Source: Flavobacteriales bacterium
GTDB lineage: Bacteria > Bacteroidota > Bacteroidia > Flavobacteriales_D > Crocinitomicaceae
Length of the DNA stretch: 64,000 nt
Reading direction: 5' to 3'
Assembly: GCA_947462255.1 (NCBI GenBank)
Contig: CANHOA010000001.1
Span: 62,001 to 126,000, forward strand
The notes under the pieces are model-generated. The model searched no databases. It was not told the DNA's origin and saw only the letters and a program-made list of their open reading frames with translations. Below, in pieces: positions 16,206-25,783 of the stretch (position 1 is its first letter; each line of letters starts with the position of its first letter). Both the position numbers and the translations under genes were made by a program.

Positions 16206-18656
16206 ATGAAACTAAGCATTACCTTCCTTCTATTCTTGTTCTTCTCGATGTCACTAATCGCACAAACACCAACTCAAACGATCCGTGGCAAAGTGGTTGA
16301 TAATGAATCGCAATCACCATTAGTCGGGGTTAAAGTTGAAGTTAAAATAGCAACTGGAGAACAATTCCGTGCTTTAAGCAACGTAGATGGCAATTTCGAA
16401 TTAGTAAATGTTCCAATTGGTAAACATCAAGTAACTGCCACATTTTCTATGTATGAGGCAAAAACAGTTACCGCTGAACTATCATCAGGAAAAGAATTAA
16501 TCTTAGCTATTGCGATGTCGGAGATGATTGCCAAACAAGGAGAAGTATCAATTGTTGGCAGACGAAAAGGCAGTGTCTTAAATGAGATGGCTATGTTATC
16601 TGCGCAACAATTTAGTGTCGAAGAAACAAATCGTTATCCCGGTTCCCGAATGGATCCTGCCCGTATGGCCTCGAATTTTGCAGGGGTGCAAGGTTCAGAT
16701 GACTCTAGAAACGACATAGTAATTCGAGGAAATTCCCCATTAGGAGTCGTTTGGAAAATGGAAGGTATTGATTTGCCAAATCCCTCTCACTTTGCGATTT
16801 CAGGAAGTACGGGTGGACCTGTTTCCATTATTAACAATAAGTTCTTAGGAAATTCAGACTTTTTTATGAGTGCCTTCCCGGCAGAATATGGGAATAGCAC
16901 TTCCGGTGTTTTTGATTTAAAAGTGAGAAATGGAAATGATAAACGCCATGAATTCACTGGCCAATTTGGTTTTTTAGGAACCGAAATGATGGCGGAAGGC
17001 CCATTGAACAAAAAAGGAAACGCAAGTTATCTTATTATGGGGAGGTATTCTACGCTTAGTCTTTTTCAAAAAATCGGAATACAAATTGGCACCGATGCTG
17101 TGCCTGTATATGGAGATGCCTCTTTCAAATTTAATTGGAAACTAAAAAATGGGGGGAACCTTGCTTTATTTGGCTTAGGGGGCGCTAGTAACATTGCAAT
17201 TGAAATCTCGAAACAAAAAGAATATACTAAAGAATTTTATGGAGAAGGTGATCGAGATCAATATTTTGGGACAGCCATGGGAATTGTTGGTCTTAATTTC
17301 AAGAAGTCCTTAAGTGAAAAAACATATATTACATCAACTATTGCGGTATCATATGAAAACCAGCACGCCGAACATAATTACCTAAAACGCAGTTTAGATA
17401 CGCTTTCAACAGGAGCAATTGAAATTAAAGTAGACACCTCCTATGCCTTAATGGCCTACACTTTTAATTTCAACAAATATTCTGGCTTCATAAGTATTAA
17501 TCATAAAATAACAAAGCAGCACCTGATTAAGGCAGGTATAAACGTTGATCTCATTACGATGCAACAATTGGATTCAGGACTAGTAGATATTGGCGTTCCC
17601 AACGTTTTTAAAAACCGGTGGGATTATAATGGCGCATGTGTATTAATTCAACCTTTTATACAATGGAAATGGCGTATTAGTGACAAAATGGATTTTACGG
17701 CCGGGGTTCACTCACAATACTTTAGTTTAAGCAATAGTTTAAGTATTGCAGAACCGAGGTTGGGCTGGAAATACAGAATGAATGGGAATCAATCCATCTT
17801 TGCTGGCGGAGGCATGCACAGCCAAATGCAACCTTTATACACCTATACATATAATAAATACGGCACGCAAGCTAAACCAATCTATCATAATAAAAACATG
17901 GATTTTATGCGTAGTTTACATACCGGGATAGGATATGAAAAATTCTTTAAAAAAGGGATAAGTATCCGGACCGAAGCCTATTATCAGTATCTCTATAATG
18001 TACCCGTAACGATTGCTCCTTCATCATTTTCGATGATCAATTTAGGCAGTTCCTTTTCACGTGTTTTCGCAGATTCTCTTGAAAATACAGGGACAGGAGT
18101 TAATTATGGTCTAGAATTGACCGTTCAAAAATATTTTGATAAAAACTTTTTCTTTTTGTTTTCAGGGACCTTGTATAATTCAGAGTATAAGGGAAGTGAC
18201 GGTGTCACACGCAACACCTCCTACAATGGGAATTATGTTGCCAATTTATTGGCTGGAAAAGAATTTAAATTGGGGAAAAACAATGTGGTCGGACTTGGCT
18301 TAAAAGTAACAAGGGCTGGTGGTAAAAAATATGGGTATGTTGATGTGGCTGCAACAAATCAAAATTACGATTTGACATTCCTGGATTCAGCATTCAACAC
18401 GCGACAATTTAGAGACTATTTTAGACTTGACTTGAAAATTAGTTGGCGTTTAAATACCGCGAAAATGACCCATGAAATTGGCTTAGATTTAGTGAATCTT
18501 TTAGGGACAAAGAATATACTTGGACTTACATACGCTCCTAGTTTAAATCCTGCGGAATCAAGTGCGCCAGGGTATCAGCCTACTGCTGAAAAGACACAAC
18601 TCGGATTCTTACCTATATTTTACTATAAGATTGATTTCCGGCAGCGAAATAACTAG
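16206..18656 (+). CDS. TonB-dependent outer-membrane receptor with carboxypeptidase-like regulatory domain
   Basis: An 816-residue receptor. The ATG at 16206 is chosen over one 10 codons upstream because it begins the signal peptide (cleavage near SLIAQ). Residues about 25-105 form a CarboxypepD_reg-like beta-sandwich (TIRGKVVDNESQSPLVGVKV), followed by a TonB plug (VVIRGNSPLGVVWKMEGIDL) and a 22-strand barrel-like region rich in aromatic residues. It has no SusD partner beside it, so it is more like a siderophore, metal or small-substrate receptor than a Sus glycan transporter. The substrate is unknown. It overlaps the convergent gene by 4 bases. Confidence 0.9.
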   Translation: MKLSITFLLFLFFSMSLIAQTPTQTIRGKVVDNESQSPLVGVKVEVKIATGEQFRALSNVDGNFELVNVPIGKHQVTATFSMYEAKTVTAELSSGKELILAIAMSEMIAKQGEVSIVGRRKGSVLNEMAMLSAQQFSVEETNRYPGSRMDPARMASNFAGVQGSDDSRNDIVIRGNSPLGVVWKMEGIDLPNPSHFAISGSTGGPVSIINNKFLGNSDFFMSAFPAEYGNSTSGVFDLKVRNGNDKRHEFTGQFGFLGTEMMAEGPLNKKGNASYLIMGRYSTLSLFQKIGIQIGTDAVPVYGDASFKFNWKLKNGGNLALFGLGGASNIAIEISKQKEYTKEFYGEGDRDQYFGTAMGIVGLNFKKSLSEKTYITSTIAVSYENQHAEHNYLKRSLDTLSTGAIEIKVDTSYALMAYTFNFNKYSGFISINHKITKQHLIKAGINVDLITMQQLDSGLVDIGVPNVFKNRWDYNGACVLIQPFIQWKWRISDKMDFTAGVHSQYFSLSNSLSIAEPRLGWKYRMNGNQSIFAGGGMHSQMQPLYTYTYNKYGTQAKPIYHNKNMDFMRSLHTGIGYEKFFKKGISIRTEAYYQYLYNVPVTIAPSSFSMINLGSSFSRVFADSLENTGTGVNYGLELTVQKYFDKNFFFLFSGTLYNSEYKGSDGVTRNTSYNGNYVANLLAGKEFKLGKNNVVGLGLKVTRAGGKKYGYVDVAATNQNYDLTFLDSAFNTRQFRDYFRLDLKISWRLNTAKMTHEIGLDLVNLLGTKNILGLTYAPSLNPAESSAPGYQPTAEKTQLGFLPIFYYKIDFRQRNN

Positions 18657-19531
18657 TTCCAGACAGGGCAATCACAGTCTTTTTTTGACTTTAGATACAC
18701 TATAACTCCTGCTGAAATAGTGGTATTAAATGCACCAAAAAAATGAGAAACTTTGTTTTTCGCTGCATTTTGGTGGGTATAAACCCCTATTTGATCTAAA
18801 AAAGCAGCAGAAAGATTGGGTTGCAAATAAAAATACTTAAAGAACTCAAAGCGCAAGCCAGCATTGGCATTCAAACCAAACCCAGACAAGCTGCTATTAC
18901 TTTCTTCAAAACCTCCGAAATTGAACGTAGAGTTGGTGTGTAAAACGCCTGCTCCAATGCCGTAAATAGCATTAACCACAAAATTTCGGCGCTTCGTTCT
19001 ATATAAATTTTGCATTAAATTTAATTCAATGCTCACAAAACTCATCCCCACATCAGAACCAAATTGAATCCGGGCAGAATCGAGGTTAATTAATTCATTT
19101 GTATATTGTCCAGATAAATTAGAAACGGTATCCATTTCTGAATTTACATAACCATTTAGAAAAACGGATTGCCCAGGCTTGATTCCATATTTAAGTCGAT
19201 CAATCCCAAGTGATAAATTAACGCCCCTGCGAATATTATAGCCGACACTAATATTATATTGATTTGAAAGTAGTTTACTAAAGTCTGGCATTGAAAAAGC
19301 GGGGGAATTTTGCCATAATGCAACATCATCTAGAGAAAAATCATAGCCCGAACCTGAAAATTTAAGGTTAGATTTAGAGTAAAAATTAGAGCCTAATCCG
19401 ATGGAAAAATTGAAGTTTCCTGCAAATGTTGAATTTTGAGCCTTCGCATTTTGAGCCTGCAAAAGCAAAGGAGAAAAGCAAGTGACTAATAGAATAGAAA
19501 TTCTAATTAATGAGAAATAATTTTTAGCCAT
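18653..19531 (-). CDS. Outer-membrane beta-barrel protein
   Basis: A 292-residue protein with an N-terminal signal peptide (cleavage near LLLQAQ). The mature part shows alternating strands with Gly and aromatic residues (FNFSIGLGSNFYS, YNISVGYNIRRGVNLSLGIDRL, FGLNANAGLRFEFFKYFYLQPNL), as in porin-like OMP_b-brl domains. No specific function can be inferred. Its start lies 25 bases inside the upstream lipoprotein gene, so both are probably co-translated. Confidence 0.8.
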   Translation of the reverse strand: MAKNYFSLIRISILLVTCFSPLLLQAQNAKAQNSTFAGNFNFSIGLGSNFYSKSNLKFSGSGYDFSLDDVALWQNSPAFSMPDFSKLLSNQYNISVGYNIRRGVNLSLGIDRLKYGIKPGQSVFLNGYVNSEMDTVSNLSGQYTNELINLDSARIQFGSDVGMSFVSIELNLMQNLYRTKRRNFVVNAIYGIGAGVLHTNSTFNFGGFEESNSSLSGFGLNANAGLRFEFFKYFYLQPNLSAAFLDQIGVYTHQNAAKNKVSHFFGAFNTTISAGVIVYLKSKKDCDCPVWN

Positions 19532-20193
19532 TCGTCTTGATTTAAAATTTGTTCTAAACGAAAATGTACTTTTTTGTTTAAACTATGCCATTCAACTAAA
19601 CCTATACCTTCTGCAAAATACGAAATTTGCTCCGCTTCAATCATGTTTTCTTTTTTGGTAAACGGATTTAAAAGTGTCTGACGTATTATATCATGAAATT
19701 CCAAACAGCTTGATTCCTCTTCCATGATTTCCTTTAACACATCCTGCCTCACAAGGTTACGCTTTAGCTCTTTCAAAAAAAGTGTAGAATCATTTATGCC
19801 TTGAAATTTAGTGGCGAACCAGGTTTGCTCTTCTTTATTCAGCGGAAATAATTTGGTTTTGTATAATTTTGCTTTTGTTTTTTCTTGCTTGAAATTAACG
19901 ACCATATGATCTTGTACATCCAATGAATCCACATTGTAATTTAGTGCTTCAAGTATCCTGCCATCTGAGGCATAGCGTTCAACAATGATGTGCTGGCCTT
20001 CCTGATCTTTAAGAGAATAAACCCTGTGGAACTCCTCCTCTAAACCATTGGCAACATCACGATAAAGGTAAATTTGAGGGCTTTCACTATACGGATAAAA
20101 ATAATTTGCTAATGGATGAGTGCTTTTAATTTGTTCATTAGACCCACATGAAAGTAACAGTATAACTACTAAAAATGATGTTAATAGCTTCAT
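19507..20193 (-). CDS. Lipoprotein of unknown function
   Basis: A 228-residue protein with a short signal and lipobox LLSC (Cys at residue 16). The remainder is mixed alpha/beta without a recognised domain. It is sandwiched by overlaps: 4 bases with the RluB-type gene upstream and 25 with the outer-membrane protein downstream. It may associate with that barrel as an accessory lipoprotein, which is inference from gene order only. Confidence 0.75.
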   Translation of the reverse strand: MKLLTSFLVVILLLSCGSNEQIKSTHPLANYFYPYSESPQIYLYRDVANGLEEEFHRVYSLKDQEGQHIIVERYASDGRILEALNYNVDSLDVQDHMVVNFKQEKTKAKLYKTKLFPLNKEEQTWFATKFQGINDSTLFLKELKRNLVRQDVLKEIMEEESSCLEFHDIIRQTLLNPFTKKENMIEAEQISYFAEGIGLVEWHSLNKKVHFRLEQILNQDEWLKIISH

Positions 20194-21092
20194 AAAGATT
20201 TAGACATTTTTAAGAAAGAGACTTCTTGTTCTGTTAAGTGCCGGTACATACCACGGGGCAAATCTTTCTTTGTTAGTGTAGAAAATTGAACGCGATCTAA
20301 TTTTATCACCTCATAACCAAGCGCTTCAAATAAGCGCCTTACAATTCTATTTTTTCCTGAATGTATTTCTACGCCAACTTCTTTAGACGACGCATCTGTA
20401 ACGAAAGAAACTTGGTCAACTTTAGATCGACCATCCTCTAAATCAACCCCTTTTAAAAGCTTGTCGAAATCTGCCTTATTAACGGATTTATTTAATTCAA
20501 CATGATATAATTTTTTGGACTGATACCTTGGATGCGTTAATTTTTTTGCCATATCGCCATCATTAGTAAACAATAGTAATCCTGTCGTTTCTCGGTCGAG
20601 TCGTCCGATTGGATAAATCCTTTCCTTACAAGCTTTACTCACTAAAGTCATCACTGTCTTGCGCCCTCGAGGATCATCCATAGTCGTTATAAATCCTTTT
20701 GGTTTATTTAATAGTACATAGCGTTTTTTCTCTGCATTAATGGTCTCACCATCATACTGCACAACATCTTCTGGTTTTATCTTATAGCCTAATTCCGTTA
20801 TGGTTACACCATTAATTGTTACTACTCCTGTAGCGATTAATACATCGGCTTCTCTTCTTGAACAAATTCCCGCATTTGCTAAAAATTTGTTTAATCGAAT
20901 TGCGTCCTCATTAAATGAAGGCAAGGGATCCCCTTTTTTAACCTTTATCTTATAATCTATGTATTTTCTTTTGTCCCTAGCCGATACTTCTTTTGTGTCC
21001 GATTTTTTTTCAGAAGTAGGTTTTGCCGTTGTTTTACGAGTTGGCTTCTCATTTCTTTTTACCCCTCGTTTGGAGGTTTTAGGTGTGTTCAT
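20190..21092 (-). CDS. rluB: 23S rRNA pseudouridine synthase, RluB/RsuA family
   Basis: A 300-residue enzyme converting specific rRNA uridines to pseudouridine. The S4 RNA-binding domain (IRLNKFLANAGICSRREAD) starts near residue 65, and the catalytic Asp is in GRLDRETTGLLLFTNDGD. A basic, Lys/Thr-rich and probably disordered extension of about 60 residues precedes the S4 domain, a common addition in Bacteroidota homologues. RluB, RluE, RluF and RsuA are hard to separate by eye; RluB-like is the best guess. It leads a three-gene overlapping operon. Confidence 0.9.
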   Translation of the reverse strand: MNTPKTSKRGVKRNEKPTRKTTAKPTSEKKSDTKEVSARDKRKYIDYKIKVKKGDPLPSFNEDAIRLNKFLANAGICSRREADVLIATGVVTINGVTITELGYKIKPEDVVQYDGETINAEKKRYVLLNKPKGFITTMDDPRGRKTVMTLVSKACKERIYPIGRLDRETTGLLLFTNDGDMAKKLTHPRYQSKKLYHVELNKSVNKADFDKLLKGVDLEDGRSKVDQVSFVTDASSKEVGVEIHSGKNRIVRRLFEALGYEVIKLDRVQFSTLTKKDLPRGMYRHLTEQEVSFLKMSKSL

Positions 21093-21108
21093 CGCGAGCA
21101 GATTTTCA

Positions 21109-21137
21109 CAAAGATACAGCTATTTAAGTCTTAAGCA
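21109..21137 (-). promoter_or_regulatory. Promoter of rluB operon
   Basis: On the minus strand a TTG at 21135-21137 and TATCTTTG at 21109-21116 are separated by 18 bases, a full consensus match. The ATG is 16 bases beyond the -7 element. The upstream part overlaps the 3' end of yraN. Confidence 0.6.
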
Positions 21138-21490
21138 ATAGGACTGAAAGCATCTTCAATATGAATTATTTTAGTGTGATACTGATTATGGACAATTGAT
21201 ACCACATCAAAACGAACGTCTATTTCGCGATCCTGAGATTGAACATAATAGTTGGCAACTTTAATGATTTGCCGCTGTTTATTTCTCGTTACAGCTTTCC
21301 ATGGCTCACCAATTTCGGCTGTTTGACGTGTCTTAACCTCAGCAATTATCAATGAATCATTTTTGCTTAACACAATGTCTATTTCGTACTTTTTAAAGCG
21401 AAAATTTCGCGCTTCAATTTTATATCCTTTATATACTAATAAACTACAGGCTGTTTCCTCACCCCATTGCCCCAACTCTTCATTTGTCAT
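21131..21490 (-). CDS. yraN: YraN / UPF0102 family nuclease-like protein
   Basis: A 119-residue cytoplasmic protein of the UPF0102 family, which has a restriction-endonuclease-like fold. The D...ExK core is visible in YEIDIVLSKND...LIIAEVKTRQ, and the N-terminal GQWGEETACSLLVYKGYKI segment is typical. The biological role is not settled; a nuclease in DNA processing is inferred from the fold. It lies between the type IX-secreted adhesin and rluB. Confidence 0.93.
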   Translation of the reverse strand: MTNEELGQWGEETACSLLVYKGYKIEARNFRFKKYEIDIVLSKNDSLIIAEVKTRQTAEIGEPWKAVTRNKQRQIIKVANYYVQSQDREIDVRFDVVSIVHNQYHTKIIHIEDAFSPIA

Positions 21491-21521
21491 AACTTCTTTT
21501 TATGAAGTTACGTTTTTTTTA

Positions 21522-23780
21522 CTACTTAAGCAAATGAATAAAGCCATGTCCTTCTAGCTCTTGGCCACCAATTCCAATGGCTGTAAATTTATAAAAATAA
21601 ATTCCATCGCTTACTGGCTTTCCATCTGAATCGCCATTCCAACTTGGGTTGTTATTAATTAAATCGTCACTAAACTCTTCAAACACAATATTTCCCCATC
21701 GATTAATAATAATAAGATTCAGTGAAGTAACATTTTTCCAAGTCAAAAAGAATTCATCATTTTTAGTATCCTCATTTGGTGTTAATACATTAGGTACACT
21801 TATTTCTGGGTAAGGATAAATACAATTTGATGGCACGTTAACATTCGCCAGTGGGTTATAATTGGTTGCTTCAGGGTCGTTGCAGTCGCACACATCAACC
21901 TGAATAACTAGTGTAAACGTATCTGAACAAAATTGACCTTGCGAGACCACCAAGGTGGCTGTGTAGCTTTCAGGAACAGGTGTAGTATACGTCATGTTTT
22001 GATTACTAGTGGTATTAGCATTAGCCGTTTGGCCATTGCCAAAATTCCAATTGTACATTGTGCCGTTTTGACTATTGTTGGTAAATTGAACCGTCAAAGG
22101 AGAACAACCGGAAACAGGAACTGTGGAAAAATTAGCAACAGGAGGGGCAATAATATCAACAAATGCACTGTCTGTCGTTGAACAAACCGCATCAGTTACG
22201 GTCACTTGATACCAACCACTCACGATATTTTGTATGGATTGAGTTGTTTGACCTGATGACCAGCTATACGTCACATTTCCATTGGTTCCTGACGTTTGAA
22301 CAGACAATGAACCACTGGGTACACACGAAGAATTTACCACAGTAATGTTGTCAATGGAGATTGTTTCTAACACAGTTACAGTAGCTGTATCGGTTTGAGT
22401 AAAATTACATTGGTCGGTCGCAGTTACTAAATACTGAGTGACACCATTTTGAGATACGGCAACATAAAATGAGTCTACAATCGAAACAGGACTCCCCGTT
22501 AATGTGGTCCAGACAAAATTATATGGCCCATAGCCCCCAGAGGCCGAAGCAGTTAGTAATACTGAGTCAGGGAAACATTGGACCAGAACATCCGATTCGA
22601 TGATGTTTATAATGGGCCCATCGCCAATGTAAATCGTACCCTGCGATATGATGGTATCACCGCAAGGATTGATGATGGATACCGTAATTGTTACCGATTC
22701 AAAGCCCTCATTCAAGCCGTCTTGTACGGGGGTTAAATTCAATATAACTGTATCTTGACCTGGTAAAAATACAATAGGATTGATCATGTTGTTATAGTCT
22801 ACCCCTTGAGTTGCCGTTCCATTAATCGTATAATTGATAATTAGAGTGTCGCCCATTTGGGTGTCTGGACGAGTAAAAATAAAGTCTGCATAGGTGCATC
22901 CCTCCACAATCGTTGTGTCTCCAGAAACTGTTGCCACGGCAACACTAACAGCAGAAGAGGAAAAAGATCCTGCTTCTAAGAAAACTCCTGAATCGTAGGC
23001 TTGATCTAAAACATTCGCAATGGCAAACTTAATGTGATACGTTTGGTTGCACTGAACAGATGCAGATGCTGTTAATTTAACCGTGGTCCCGTCGTACTGA
23101 ATGGCATCGCCATATGTATCTTGAGGGGATTCATTAAAGACGTAATATTGAGAATTGGTAACCGGATTTATATTGTTAATCGTAACAGGTATTCCACCCG
23201 GAATAACCGCAATGTTTGCCCCTCCGTTGGGATAGCCCGGAAAGTTAAAAGGCCCAGAAATACCTGGTCCCCACAAGAAAATACCAAAGGCATCATTGAA
23301 TGAAGAATTGTTTGGCGGAGCAAACTCAATATATTCATCCGAGCCAAAGAGATAATTAAAAATTAGGGTGTCACCAGCAGGGATAAAATCGAACTCTAAA
23401 AGAACGCCATTCGTAATAGTTCCATTAGCAATGGCATTTAAATCAGGGTCGAAGGACACAGATTGTGAGGCGCCAGGATTGGTTGAAGTCCCACTTGAAT
23501 TCGGCCCCATTGAACCCATGGCATCTCCGGTGGTTAGAACAAGGCCCGAAGTCATGGGAAAGGTACCGTTCACATTGGTAAAGTAACCGATATTACCGAA
23601 AGGTGTATTGGCCATTCCTGCCACACCATTGATGGTGATATTAGAGGCCGTAACACCAGATCCCAAAAGGACACTGTTAACCAATTGCTGAGGTGTTTGG
23701 GTACTCGTAACGTTAATGTTTTGAGAAAAAACGCTTGCGCAGACACTAAAAAATAGGGTAATTGTACAGACTAACTTCAT
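21522..23780 (-). CDS. Type IX-secreted adhesin with choice-of-anchor L, PKD and CHU_C domains
   Basis: A 752-residue exported protein. After a signal peptide (cleavage near VFSQN) comes a choice-of-anchor L domain (TSGLVLTTGDAMGSMGPNSS; FNYLFGSDEYIEFAPP). A Calx-beta-like segment, a 'SprB/Ig'-type region (GYGPYNFVWTT; VTYSWSSGQTTQSIQNI) and a PKD domain (LTVQFTNNSQNGTMYNWNFG) follow. Next is a Cys-bracketed NYNP segment (CNDPEATNYNP...NC), and the C-terminal domain is CHU_C/type B (PNVLTPNEDTKNDEF; NRWGNIVFEE). Type B domains mark T9SS cargo that is released or attached to the cell surface. It is probably an adhesin. Confidence 0.9.
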   Translation of the reverse strand: MKLVCTITLFFSVCASVFSQNINVTSTQTPQQLVNSVLLGSGVTASNITINGVAGMANTPFGNIGYFTNVNGTFPMTSGLVLTTGDAMGSMGPNSSGTSTNPGASQSVSFDPDLNAIANGTITNGVLLEFDFIPAGDTLIFNYLFGSDEYIEFAPPNNSSFNDAFGIFLWGPGISGPFNFPGYPNGGANIAVIPGGIPVTINNINPVTNSQYYVFNESPQDTYGDAIQYDGTTVKLTASASVQCNQTYHIKFAIANVLDQAYDSGVFLEAGSFSSSAVSVAVATVSGDTTIVEGCTYADFIFTRPDTQMGDTLIINYTINGTATQGVDYNNMINPIVFLPGQDTVILNLTPVQDGLNEGFESVTITVSIINPCGDTIISQGTIYIGDGPIINIIESDVLVQCFPDSVLLTASASGGYGPYNFVWTTLTGSPVSIVDSFYVAVSQNGVTQYLVTATDQCNFTQTDTATVTVLETISIDNITVVNSSCVPSGSLSVQTSGTNGNVTYSWSSGQTTQSIQNIVSGWYQVTVTDAVCSTTDSAFVDIIAPPVANFSTVPVSGCSPLTVQFTNNSQNGTMYNWNFGNGQTANANTTSNQNMTYTTPVPESYTATLVVSQGQFCSDTFTLVIQVDVCDCNDPEATNYNPLANVNVPSNCIYPYPEISVPNVLTPNEDTKNDEFFLTWKNVTSLNLIIINRWGNIVFEEFSDDLINNNPSWNGDSDGKPVSDGIYFYKFTAIGIGGQELEGHGFIHLLK

Positions 23781-23919
23781 TCGTTGACTTTTATTTAATA
23801 TAACTTTGTCGTTTAGACCTAAACTTTCTTATTTTAGTTGCATTTCAATCCAATTCATGCCAAACATTCATCAAAAATATAGTATTTTCGAAAGATAATT
23901 AAAAAATTAATCTTCACTG

Positions 23920-25311
23920 ATGTTAAACAGCCAAGCTTATATCCAAAAAAATCGGGAAAAATTCTTGTCGGAATTGCTTTCCTTACTCAAAATACCCTCT
24001 GTTTCCGCTGACCCTTCATTTACTAAAGATGTAAATGATTGTGCCGAAATTCTCGCCGAAAACCTTAGAGAAATTGGAGTGGAAAGAGTCGAAATTTGTC
24101 AAACTGCAGGATTCCCAATCGTGTATGGTGAAAAAATTATCGATGAGTCATTACCAACCGTATTAGTATATGGACATTATGATGTGCAACCAGCAGACCC
24201 GTTAGATTTATGGACATCTCCTCCTTTTGAACCTCAAATTAAACGAACAGAAATACATCCTGATGGTGCCATTTTTGCACGAGGTTCATGCGACGATAAA
24301 GGGCAAATGTTCATGCATGTAAAAGCGGTTGAAGCGATGTTGCAATCGGGAGAATTACCCTGTAACGTAAAATTTATGATTGAAGGAGAAGAAGAGGTTG
24401 GTAGCGTAAACTTAGGCGTTTTTATAAAACAAAATAAAGAGAAACTTAAAGCAGACATCATCCTTGTTTCAGATACAGGCATGTTGGCGAACGACGTTCC
24501 TTCTATTACCACTGGTCTTAGAGGACTAAGTTATGTTGAAGTAGAAGTGGTTGGGCCGAATCGCGATTTACATTCTGGATTGTATGGTGGCTGCGTTGCG
24601 AATCCAATAAATATCCTTTCAGAAATGATTGCGTCATTACACGATAAAGAAGGAAAAATAACGATTCCCGGTTTTTACGATTCAGTGATAAATCTTTCGG
24701 ATGAAGAAAGAGCAGAAATGGCGAAAGCGCCATTTTCTCATGCAGCATACTGCGCTGCACTTGAGATACAAGATACCTATGGCGAAGAAGGATACACAAC
24801 AATGGAGCGTGGCTCCATTCGTCCGACTTTAGATGTAAATGGTATTTGGGGTGGATATATTGGAGAAGGCGCAAAAACAGTGATTGCGTCCAAGGCCAAT
24901 GCTAAAATATCCATGCGTTTAGTTCCAAATCAAGCACCAGAAAAAATTACACAATTATTCACCGAACATTTTAATGCGCTTGCGCCTAAGGGGGTAAAAG
25001 TGAAAGTGACACCTCACCATGGAGGTGAATCTGCGGTAACCCCGATTGATTCAATCGGTTATAAAGCGGCCAGCCTGGCCTATGAAAAAACGTTTGGAAA
25101 AAAACCTATTCCTGTCAGAAGTGGGGGTAGCATTCCTATCGTTGCTATGTTCGAAAAAGAACTCGGCCTTAAAACGGTTCTGATGGGTTTTGGATTAGAC
25201 AGTGATGCTATTCATTCCCCGAACGAACATTTTGGACTGTTTAATTTTTATAAAGGCATTGAGACTATTCCTTATTTTTACCACTACTTCAAAACCTTAT
25301 GCAAGCCATAA
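23920..25311 (+). CDS. M20 family dipeptidase / metallopeptidase
   Basis: A 463-residue di-zinc peptidase of the M20 family (CNDP-like dipeptidase). Metal and catalytic motifs are YGHYDVQPADPLDLW (His and catalytic Asp), RGSCDDKGQ (bridging Asp), EGEEEVGS (general-base Glu pair), SDTGM, and the distal His in DAIHSPNEHFG. The dimerisation lid domain is present between about residues 200 and 330. There is no signal peptide, so it is cytoplasmic. It heads a tight plus-strand run with the LEA-2 lipoprotein and polA, overlapping the former by 13 bases. Confidence 0.94.
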   Translation: MLNSQAYIQKNREKFLSELLSLLKIPSVSADPSFTKDVNDCAEILAENLREIGVERVEICQTAGFPIVYGEKIIDESLPTVLVYGHYDVQPADPLDLWTSPPFEPQIKRTEIHPDGAIFARGSCDDKGQMFMHVKAVEAMLQSGELPCNVKFMIEGEEEVGSVNLGVFIKQNKEKLKADIILVSDTGMLANDVPSITTGLRGLSYVEVEVVGPNRDLHSGLYGGCVANPINILSEMIASLHDKEGKITIPGFYDSVINLSDEERAEMAKAPFSHAAYCAALEIQDTYGEEGYTTMERGSIRPTLDVNGIWGGYIGEGAKTVIASKANAKISMRLVPNQAPEKITQLFTEHFNALAPKGVKVKVTPHHGGESAVTPIDSIGYKAASLAYEKTFGKKPIPVRSGGSIPIVAMFEKELGLKTVLMGFGLDSDAIHSPNEHFGLFNFYKGIETIPYFYHYFKTLCKP

Positions 25312-25781
25312 AATTGATATTTATTTGGAGCATTATGCTGGTAGCGGTAAGTGCTTGTTCCGTCTTTGAAACACCCGAATTAGTTTCCTTCAAAGGGTAC
25401 AAATTAACTAAAATGGAAGGGAGTTCCCTTAACTTTCTGGTAAATGGAGTGATCTCTAATCCGAACTGGTATACCATCAAAGTGAAGAATTCAAGCCTTG
25501 ATGTACTTGTTGACAACAAGAAACTTGGCGAGATACAGCTAAACGATAAAGTAAAAATGAAAGGCAGGCGAGAAAATGATTTATCTGTTCCTCTCACCTT
25601 AGAATTAGAGCCAGGCGCCATGGTAAAAATGATGGGTTGGGCCATTCGAGATTCAGTAAACATTCAGTTCAAAGGTCCCGTTAAGGCAGGTGTTTTTTGT
25701 TTCTATAAAAAAATTCCGATTGATGTATCAAAGAGCGTTTCAACTAAAAATGGAATTAGAAATTTATTTAAAAACCCTTAA
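25299..25781 (+). CDS. LEA type 2 / WHy-domain lipoprotein
   Basis: A 160-residue protein with lipobox VSAC (Cys at about residue 20). The mature part matches the LEA-14/WHy immunoglobulin-like fold, with the NPNWYTIKVKNSSLDVLVDNKKLGE pattern seen as VNGVISNPNWYTIKVKN. These domains are linked to desiccation or envelope-stress tolerance, but the bacterial role is poorly defined. It overlaps the dipeptidase gene by 13 bases, and polA starts 2 bases after its stop, so it is part of a transcription unit with polA. Confidence 0.82.
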   Translation: MQAIKLIFIWSIMLVAVSACSVFETPELVSFKGYKLTKMEGSSLNFLVNGVISNPNWYTIKVKNSSLDVLVDNKKLGEIQLNDKVKMKGRRENDLSVPLTLELEPGAMVKMMGWAIRDSVNIQFKGPVKAGVFCFYKKIPIDVSKSVSTKNGIRNLFKNP

Positions 25782-25783
25782 CT

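Noticed and set aside
23811-23824. Inverted repeat GTTTAG-AC-CTAAAC in the divergent region before the dipeptidase gene
   Set aside because: Short arms, no link to a clear promoter and no second copy noticed.
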